This document shows, piece by piece, positions 7,797 through 12,042 of a DNA stretch of 12,042 nucleotides. Position numbers and translations under genes: made by a program. Within the stretch, counting starts at the first letter, position 1. Each line of letters opens with the position of its first letter. Source of the stretch: Burkholderiales bacterium RIFCSPHIGHO2_12_FULL_61_11 (GTDB lineage Bacteria > Pseudomonadota > Gammaproteobacteria > Burkholderiales > Burkholderiaceae_C); the NCBI GenBank assembly GCA_001770785.1, contig MERZ01000349.1, forward strand, positions 45,371 to 57,412, given 5' to 3'. The notes beneath the pieces are model-generated. The model did not search any database. It was given only the letters and a program-made list of their open reading frames with translations, and was not told the origin of the DNA.

Positions 7797-8639
7797 TCAG
7801 GCAGCGGTCTTGAGCGGGATGCCGCCCTTGATCTGGCGGCACGCACGCACGTCCTCGGCGTAGGCCGTGATGGCATCCAGCGAGATGCGCGCGACGTTGG
7901 CGTAGGTTTCGGTCGGGGTATCGAGCTGGATCGCGGCATAGCCGATCGCGGCGTGCGCCATGCGCATGCGGCCATCCAGCCACGGTCCGCCACCGAGCCC
8001 GCCGATCACTGGCACCGACACCGCACTCACTACCGCCGGCCCGGCCACCGGCCCGGAGTGTGTGAAGTCAATCAGCGAGGCACCGGCGTCTTCCAGGCAC
8101 CTGGCCTGCTCGACCAGCTTGGCGGTCATCTCCGGCGCAAGCTGCGCACCGGTCTTCAGCATCGTCTTGTAGTCGATGCCTAGTTGCAGCGCCGTCTGCG
8201 GCGTGATGCCGAACTGCGCGAACACCGGAATCCCGGCGCGCGAGATCGCACGCACGGCCTCGGGGAAGTCGGCCGCGCCATCGAGCTTGATCATGTCCAC
8301 ACCTGCCTCCTTGACCAGGCGGATGGCAGCCCGCAGCGCGGCATCGGTGCCTTCCTGCAGTGGGCCGAATGGGAAGTCGACGCTGACCAGGGCCCGCTTG
8401 ACCCCCCGGCGCACCGCCTTGCAGACCACGACCATCTCATCCATCGTGACTTCAAGCGGATTGGGCTGGCCCCACAGGTTGATGCCTACGGTATCGCCGA
8501 CCGAGACGATGTCGACCCCGGCGCGGTCGACGATCTGTGCCATTTGGTAGTCCCAAGCCACCACGCCGACGATCTTGCGGCCGTCGCGCTTCATCTGCTG
8601 CAACGCGGGAACAGTGACAGGAGTCTCTTGAGTCTGCAT
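7797..8639 (-). CDS. PanB-like (ketopantoate hydroxymethyltransferase superfamily) TIM-barrel enzyme, divergent
   Basis: The 280-residue protein aligns by eye with 3-methyl-2-oxobutanoate hydroxymethyltransferase (PanB), a TIM barrel of the PEP mutase/isocitrate lyase superfamily. Matching parts are WDYQMAQIVDRAG, VGDTVG (Asp49), KAVRRG (74-79), VDFPFG (Asp88), IKLDG (Lys118, Asp120), FGITPQ and VPVIGGLGGG. Metal ligands thus look conserved, with Asp in place of the third-ligand Glu. The Glu of PanB that acts as catalytic base (Glu181 in E. coli) falls on Thr193 in DFTHSGP, and the CGHLG His is replaced by Gln142. It is therefore probably not a pantothenate enzyme but a paralogue using related carbon-carbon bond chemistry. 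It sits between the decarboxylase (26-base gap) and hydrolase genes. No substrate can be named from the sequence. The start is the ATG at 8639. Confidence 0.85.
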   Translation of the reverse strand: MQTQETPVTVPALQQMKRDGRKIVGVVAWDYQMAQIVDRAGVDIVSVGDTVGINLWGQPNPLEVTMDEMVVVCKAVRRGVKRALVSVDFPFGPLQEGTDAALRAAIRLVKEAGVDMIKLDGAADFPEAVRAISRAGIPVFAQFGITPQTALQLGIDYKTMLKTGAQLAPEMTAKLVEQARCLEDAGASLIDFTHSGPVAGPAVVSAVSVPVIGGLGGGPWLDGRMRMAHAAIGYAAIQLDTPTETYANVARISLDAITAYAEDVRACRQIKGGIPLKTAA

Positions 8640-8665
8640 GCTTGTTCTTTCTTTGTCGGCAATGA

Positions 8666-9616
8666 TCAGGCCATCAAGCCTTGCGTGCCGCGGGCGAACA
8701 GTGCGTCTACTTCGACGGACTGCTTGATGATCCCCTGCTCCAGCGCCGATTGCACGGCCTGCTCCAGCATCGGCCGGTTCGGTGCGATGCCGTAGGGCAG
8801 CGGGTCGGCACCGGTGATCTGCATCACGCGGCGATGAACTTCGTCGGCCGCAGTCGGCTTGTCGATCTGGCCATTCCTGAGGCGCTGCACATACTGATTT
8901 TTCGCTTCGGCGAAGGCATGGAAGATATGCGCGGCCAGTTCCGGGTGCGCTTGCAGCACCTCGTCCTTGACCACGATCAGGTGGTTGATCGGGTAATGGC
9001 CGGACTGACGCAAGGCCTCGAAGCCAGCTTCTTTGGCGTCAGGAATGAGTTGCGCGACATTTGGAGAATCCACCTCTATGCCGATGGCTGCGGCCAGCTC
9101 GCCGGAGGCCAGCATATCCGCCATCTTCCGGCCCGCCTCTATGGGCACCACATTGGTTGGTGGCCGGTATTCGGCCACATGTTCGTCACCCGACAACACC
9201 CAGGTGATCTTGCTCAGGTCCACCCCGTACTGGTTTTGCAGGACGCTGCGCGCCCACAGCCCGGTGGTGACGGTATAACCACGGTTGACACCGACACGGC
9301 GGCCTTCCAGGTCTTTCGGGCTGCGGATGCCAACCTTGGTGTTGTACACAATGGCGCCGTGGTGAAAGGCGCGCACCAGAAAAATCGGCAACGCTGTGAA
9401 GCGCTTTCCGTGGCCGCGCGCGCAGACGTAGGTGGTTAGTGCCATTTCGCTGACATCGAACTCCAGCTTGCGCACCATTCGGCGAAACCCGTCGATGAGG
9501 ACGGGCACTTCCTCGAAGTCGAACGAAAAGCCATGCGGCTGGACTGTGCCGTCCTTCAGGGCCTGGTTATTCCCCTGGCTGCGGGTCACCGTTTTCAACT
9601 TGATCTCGTCGGCCAT
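8666..9616 (-). CDS. pht5: 4,5-dihydroxyphthalate decarboxylase-type protein (Pht5 family)
   Basis: The 316-residue protein has the periplasmic-binding-protein-like fold used by 4,5-dihydroxyphthalate decarboxylase, which converts 4,5-dihydroxyphthalate to protocatechuate. Family features are LEFDVSEMALTTY (51-63), FLVRAFHHGAIVYN (79-92), the SPKDLEGRRVGV block (99-110) followed by RGYTVTTGLWAR, and DPLPYGIAPNRPMLEQ near the C-terminus. There is no signal peptide or lipoprotein site, so it is cytoplasmic, which favours an enzyme over a transport binding protein of the SsuA/NMT1 type. The start at 9616 has GGAGA about 12 bases upstream, and it lies 66 bases after the small CxCC gene. Together with the Rieske oxygenase it gives two of the three steps from phthalate to protocatechuate. 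The acid substrate could be an analogue of dihydroxyphthalate. Confidence 0.85.
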   Translation of the reverse strand: MADEIKLKTVTRSQGNNQALKDGTVQPHGFSFDFEEVPVLIDGFRRMVRKLEFDVSEMALTTYVCARGHGKRFTALPIFLVRAFHHGAIVYNTKVGIRSPKDLEGRRVGVNRGYTVTTGLWARSVLQNQYGVDLSKITWVLSGDEHVAEYRPPTNVVPIEAGRKMADMLASGELAAAIGIEVDSPNVAQLIPDAKEAGFEALRQSGHYPINHLIVVKDEVLQAHPELAAHIFHAFAEAKNQYVQRLRNGQIDKPTAADEVHRRVMQITGADPLPYGIAPNRPMLEQAVQSALEQGIIKQSVEVDALFARGTQGLMA

Positions 9617-9682
9617 AGTGTGGTCTGTCTCCGAATGAATTGAACAAGCGACTTGCGTCCGTCGCCCATGGCGTCGGCACGT

Positions 9683-9982
9683 TTAGCAACAGTCGCAACC
9701 CTCGCCCTCGATCGCGGCGAGTGAATTCTTTTGCCAGGCATAGGGCAGGTCGTCGGCAAATACGTCGGCCACCGGCTTGAATACCTTGAAGTGGTGGCGC
9801 CGGTCACCGTCGCTCCAGAACGCCACCACGGTCTCCAGCGGCGGACAGCCGGGCAACGCGCAAACAAGTTCGGTCACCAGAACCGCTACATCTTGATCGA
9901 GCTTGAATCGCTCGCGTGTCAACGCCTGCACCCGGTCCAGGACCTGTAGTTGTGCCGGACTCTTGCGAAACGACCCCAGCAT
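9683..9982 (-). CDS. Small conserved-looking protein with C-terminal Cys-Asp-Cys-Cys
   Basis: This is a 99-residue soluble protein with no family I can name. It has an N-terminal helical part with RVQALTRERF (18-27), a central segment with LPGCPPLETVVAFW (43-56), a basic patch RRHHFKVFKPV (61-71), an acidic DDLP (77-80), and the end EGCDCC (94-99). Cys41, Cys46 and the three C-terminal Cys could bind a metal or an iron-sulphur cluster. It is a real gene: the ATG at 9982 has a good ribosome-binding site (GAGGTG), and it sits 30 bases after the oxygenase stop in the same operon. Its position next to a Rieske/Fe(II) enzyme suggests a maturation or metal-handling helper. That is inference only. 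Confidence 0.8.
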   Translation of the reverse strand: MLGSFRKSPAQLQVLDRVQALTRERFKLDQDVAVLVTELVCALPGCPPLETVVAFWSDGDRRHHFKVFKPVADVFADDLPYAWQKNSLAAIEGEGCDCC

Positions 9983-10012
9983 GGCGCACCTCTGTTAGCC
10001 GCTCTCGCAGGC

Positions 10013-11299
10013 TCATACCGACGCGTGCTTCTTTCCCGGCTCGGCGCGCAAGGCGTCCTGCGCGGCATCCTTGAAGGCTTGGTCGCTCGGCAGCACGATC
10101 GCGACGGAGCGTACGCGCTGGGTCTGCGGGTCGGTGCCGGGTGGGGCTTCGCCCTTCTCTAATAGCGCCTTGGCCGCCTTCATCAGGCGCTGACGCGCCA
10201 TGATGATGCCGTTGTCGGTCGAAACCAGGTTTTCGCGCGTGCGGTCCTGGATGGCCCCCATGCTCTCCTGCAGCGATGCGTCCTGCATCGCAATGCCCTC
10301 GATGCCGCTGTACGTGGTGCCGGCCTTCTGCGCCGCACGGTCCATCAGGTAGTCGTTGTCCTTGTTCTGCAGCGGACGGTAGGTTCCGGGCAGGTAGCGC
10401 GCATGGACGCCCTTGCCGTCCTTCATGGCCTGCACTTCATGCTCGGTCAGTGCACGTGTCGGGTGATAGTCGAAACTCCAAGCCCAGTTGTGCTCATCGT
10501 CGATCGGCACCCAGAAGTGGCCGTGGAGCGGGTTGTCGCCGCGCGGCGGCACCATGGTGAAGCAGGGCATGATCCATGGCGTGATGCGCCAATAGAACTT
10601 GCCCTCTTCGGCATTGCGGCGCGCGCCGATGTACAGGCCGCCATCGGCTGGCACCACATCGAACACCGGCTTCAGGTCATTCTGGTTGTATTGGTTTCCC
10701 TTGGCACCCTTGAACAGTGGGTCGGTATTCAGGTTGCCGCTGTGCAGGAACGAAACGTGGCTCGAATCGATGCCTCCTTCCAGCGCCTGCAGCCAGTTGC
10801 ATTCCTGCAGGCGCTTGGACGTGAAGCTCTGGCTCGCTGGCACGGTGGCGAATTCCCATTCTGGCAGAGATGGCTGCAGTTCGGGCGGGCCCATGTAGAT
10901 CCAGATCACACCGCCGCGCTCAACCAGCGGGTAGGACTTGAGCTTGATTTTGTTGCAATAGCCGCTCTCAGTCGGCTCCGATGGCACATCGATGCATTGG
11001 CCGGTGACATCGTATTTCCAGCCATGGTACGGGCAGCGGATGCCGCCTTCCTCATTGCGGCCGAACCACAACGAAACGCCGCGGTGGGCGCATAACTCGT
11101 CAATCACGCCCAGCCTGCCCTGCGTGTCGCGGAACGCGAGCATGCGCTCCGACAGCAGTTGCAGCCGCACCGGCGGGCAGTCGGGCTCGGGCAACTCCTC
11201 GGCCAGCAACGCCGGCAGCCAGTAGCGGCGAAACAAGTTACCCATCGGCGTGCCGGGGCTGGTCTGGGTTAGCAGATCGTTTTGTTCTTTTCTTAGCAT
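10013..11299 (-). CDS. pht3: Rieske non-haem iron oxygenase, phthalate 4,5-dioxygenase type (alpha subunit)
   Basis: The 428-residue oxygenase component should add O2 to the ring of phthalate or a related acid. The Rieske [2Fe-2S] ligands are Cys70 and His72 (CAHRG) and Cys89 and His92 (CPYHGW). The mononuclear iron site has Asp178, His181 and His186 in GGIDSSHVSFLH, with a likely third ligand Asp near 362 (STD). His181 and His186 carry the same numbers as in published phthalate dioxygenase. The start MLRKEQNDLLTQT and the GTPMGNLFRRYWLPAL block are typical of this group, which has no beta subunit. The ATG at 11299 lacks a strong ribosome-binding site. It is the first gene of the nine-gene operon, preceded by a promoter and palindrome. 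The family is certain; phthalate as the actual substrate is a moderate-confidence inference. No reductase gene is in the window. Confidence 0.93.
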   Translation of the reverse strand: MLRKEQNDLLTQTSPGTPMGNLFRRYWLPALLAEELPEPDCPPVRLQLLSERMLAFRDTQGRLGVIDELCAHRGVSLWFGRNEEGGIRCPYHGWKYDVTGQCIDVPSEPTESGYCNKIKLKSYPLVERGGVIWIYMGPPELQPSLPEWEFATVPASQSFTSKRLQECNWLQALEGGIDSSHVSFLHSGNLNTDPLFKGAKGNQYNQNDLKPVFDVVPADGGLYIGARRNAEEGKFYWRITPWIMPCFTMVPPRGDNPLHGHFWVPIDDEHNWAWSFDYHPTRALTEHEVQAMKDGKGVHARYLPGTYRPLQNKDNDYLMDRAAQKAGTTYSGIEGIAMQDASLQESMGAIQDRTRENLVSTDNGIIMARQRLMKAAKALLEKGEAPPGTDPQTQRVRSVAIVLPSDQAFKDAAQDALRAEPGKKHASV

Positions 11300-11323
11300 G
11301 AAGATCGGGTCTTTATCGTGGAG

Positions 11324-11352
11324 TTGAAGGGGCTAAGTCTGTTCCTTATGAA
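11324..11352 (+). promoter_or_regulatory. Possible promoter of the ferredoxin gene
   Basis: On the plus strand TTGAAG (11324-11329) is followed by a 17-base spacer and TATGAA (11347-11352). Each box has four or five matches to the sigma-70 consensus. The -10 box lies inside the palindrome at 11341-11357, so a regulator bound there would block this promoter too. Confidence 0.4.
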
Positions 11353-11357
11353 AGAAC
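11341..11357. promoter_or_regulatory. Operator candidate 1 in the divergent promoter region (GTTC-N9-GAAC)
   Basis: GTTC and GAAC half-sites are separated by nine bases, giving a 17-base site of the same length and outer half-sites as the palindrome in front of the ABC transporter. It lies about 15 to 31 bases downstream of the predicted start of the oxygenase operon and overlaps the possible -10 box of the ferredoxin promoter. Confidence 0.55.
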
Positions 11358-11360
11358 TGT

Positions 11361-11377
11361 GTTCCTTCATTCAAAAC
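11361..11377. promoter_or_regulatory. Operator candidate 2, imperfect copy of the upstream site
   Basis: The sequence begins GTTCCTT and ends AAAAC, one base short of the GTTC-N9-GAAC pattern. The 8-base word TGTTCCTT occurs at 11340 and again at 11360, a spacing of 20 bases or about two helical turns. Two dimers could therefore bind the same DNA face. It covers the predicted transcription start of the oxygenase operon. Confidence 0.4.
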
Positions 11378-11378
11378 A

Positions 11379-11408
11379 AGGATATCATCGGGCATCATCA
11401 ACTGTCAA
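11379..11408 (-). promoter_or_regulatory. Sigma-70-type promoter of the oxygenase operon
   Basis: On the minus strand a perfect -35 box TTGACA (11408-11403) is followed by an 18-base spacer and TATCCT (11384-11379), four of six matches to the -10 consensus. Transcription would begin near 11372, giving a leader of about 70 bases before the oxygenase ATG. The two operator candidates lie within and just after the start site. Confidence 0.55.
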
Positions 11409-11429
11409 CTATTAATTGGAGTTTGAGTT

Positions 11430-11750
11430 ATGTCGGAAGTTTGTCAACGCATCACTTTGTGCAAACCTGCTGAAGTCGAAGCAGGCAAGGCGATCCGTGT
11501 CGAGAAGGGCGGTCTCGCGCTGGCGGTATTCAATCTCGATGGGGAGTTCCACGTTACCGACGATGCCTGTACCCACGGTCCCGGTTCGCTGTCAGAGGGC
11601 TGCATCACCGGTGATGTGGTGGAGTGCGACTTCCATAACGGGGCCTTCAACATTCGCACAGGAGAGGTGGTTCAGCCGCCGTGCATGATTCCCCTGAAGA
11701 CCTACCGCACGGTGGTCGACAGCGACGGCTTCGTGTCGATCGAACTCTGA
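11430..11750 (+). CDS. Rieske-type [2Fe-2S] ferredoxin of an aromatic-ring oxygenase system
   Basis: The 106-residue soluble ferredoxin carries a complete Rieske site: Cys47 and His49 in CTHGPGSLSEG, and Cys66 and His69 in CDFHNGAF. These resemble the ferredoxins of naphthalene- and anthranilate-type three-component dioxygenases, which pass electrons from a reductase to the oxygenase. The length is normal. The ATG at 11430 has GGAG eight bases upstream. It is the only plus-strand gene in the window and diverges from the oxygenase operon across a 130-base region with shared operator candidates. It probably serves the neighbouring oxygenase. This pairing is odd, because characterised phthalate dioxygenase takes electrons directly from an FMN/[2Fe-2S] reductase and needs no separate ferredoxin. 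Confidence 0.93.
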   Translation: MSEVCQRITLCKPAEVEAGKAIRVEKGGLALAVFNLDGEFHVTDDACTHGPGSLSEGCITGDVVECDFHNGAFNIRTGEVVQPPCMIPLKTYRTVVDSDGFVSIEL

Positions 11751-11790
11751 GGGCTTTCGGGTGCTGGCGTTTTGTGACTGGCTCAAATAC

Positions 11791-11814
11791 CAGGCCGCGC
11801 AGACGCGTGGCCTG
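11791..11814 (+). terminator. Hairpin downstream of the ferredoxin gene
   Basis: CAGGCC and GGCCTG form a 6-base stem, and inner GCG/CGC pairs past a bulged T could extend it. It lies 41 bases after the ferredoxin stop. No T-run follows, so termination is only possible, not shown. Confidence 0.35.
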
Positions 11815-11871
11815 ACCCTGCTACGGTGGATGGCCTGAATTAACGGCGGCGCGAATAAAACAAACCTCCAT

Positions 11872-11958
11872 CGCAAAGACGCTACGGCGCAAAGAACGCA
11901 AAGAGCAGACGTAAAAAAACCATGCGCGCCAACGCGATATTTTCTTTGCGTCCTTGCG
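11872..11958. repeat. CGCAAAG intergenic repeat element with inverted arms
   Basis: CGCAAAG occurs at 11872, 11888 and 11897 in direct orientation. CTTTGCG at 11944 and CTTGCG at 11953 are the inverted counterparts. The arms 11888-11904 and 11943-11958 pair almost completely (one mismatch and one extra A), around a loop of about 38 bases that contains an A-run. Repeats of this CGCAAAG type are, from memory, scattered between genes in several betaproteobacterial genomes. Apart from this element and the hairpin, I see no gene in 11751-12042. Confidence 0.6.
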
Positions 11959-12042
11959 TTGATATCCCGCCGCGGCGCGCAACCTGGCACTTATTGTGGC
12001 CGCATCACACCGGCCAGACGGCACCCTTCTCATTGAGCAAGG

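Noticed and set aside
7061..7813. Plus-strand open frame of 250 codons
   Set aside because: It is antisense to the alpha/beta hydrolase, with low-complexity His/Gln/Arg composition and no recognisable domain.
7784..7993. N-terminal extension of the hydrolase frame up to 7993
   Set aside because: It overlaps the PanB-like gene and is low-complexity. The ATG at 7783 has a strong ribosome-binding site.
10403..11095. Plus-strand open frame of 230 codons
   Set aside because: It is antisense to the Rieske oxygenase, which carries complete metal-site motifs on the other strand.
12005..12042. Possible C-terminal end of a minus-strand gene entering from the right (11 codons before a TGA, ending GAVWPV)
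   Set aside because: It is too short to support. It would make a converging neighbour of the ferredoxin gene, but it could be chance.
1..12042. CRISPR array, tRNA or rRNA genes, transposase or integrase
   Set aside because: No regularly spaced repeats, no cloverleaf-like sequences and no recombinase open frames were seen. The only repeats are the operator copies and the CGCAAAG element.

Overview
The window looks like part of an aromatic-acid catabolic locus from a GC-rich proteobacterium. A betaproteobacterium of the Burkholderiales is most likely. This rests on high GC, on the pairing of a phthalate-dioxygenase-type Rieske oxygenase with the lower protocatechuate 4,5-cleavage (4-oxalomesaconate) pathway, and on the CGCAAAG-type intergenic repeat at the right end. 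The taxonomic call is inference.

Layout. From 11299 down to 2879, nine genes run on the minus strand with gaps of only 13 to 66 bases, apparently one operon. In order of transcription they are: Rieske aromatic-ring oxygenase (phthalate 4,5-dioxygenase type), a 99-residue protein ending in Cys-Asp-Cys-Cys, a 4,5-dihydroxyphthalate decarboxylase-type enzyme, a divergent ketopantoate hydroxymethyltransferase (PanB)-like enzyme, an alpha/beta hydrolase with a Cys nucleophile, 4-oxalomesaconate hydratase (LigJ type), 4-carboxy-4-hydroxy-2-oxoadipate aldolase (LigK/RraA type), a zinc-dependent MDR alcohol dehydrogenase, and a CobW-family GTPase. A second minus-strand unit (2643 to the left edge) encodes a fused two-domain ABC permease of the ferric-ion/polyamine type and its ATPase, which is cut by the window edge. 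A Rieske ferredoxin is transcribed divergently from the oxygenase (11430-11750). The right end holds a hairpin and a CGCAAAG inverted-repeat element.

How the genes fit together. The oxygenase, decarboxylase, hydratase and aldolase fit the route phthalate (or an analogue), 4,5-dihydroxyphthalate, protocatechuate, 4-oxalomesaconate, then pyruvate plus oxaloacetate. The usual dihydrodiol dehydrogenase, oxygenase reductase, ring-cleavage dioxygenase, semialdehyde dehydrogenase, pyrone-dicarboxylate hydrolase (LigI) and tautomerase are absent from the window. The MDR dehydrogenase, Cys-hydrolase and PanB-like protein are candidates for unassigned steps. The ABC transporter probably imports the substrate.

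Regulation. Both minus-strand units start from promoters with a perfect TTGACA box. Each is followed, about 15 bases after the predicted transcription start, by a GTTC-N9-GAAC palindrome. This suggests that one unseen regulator controls uptake and catabolism together.
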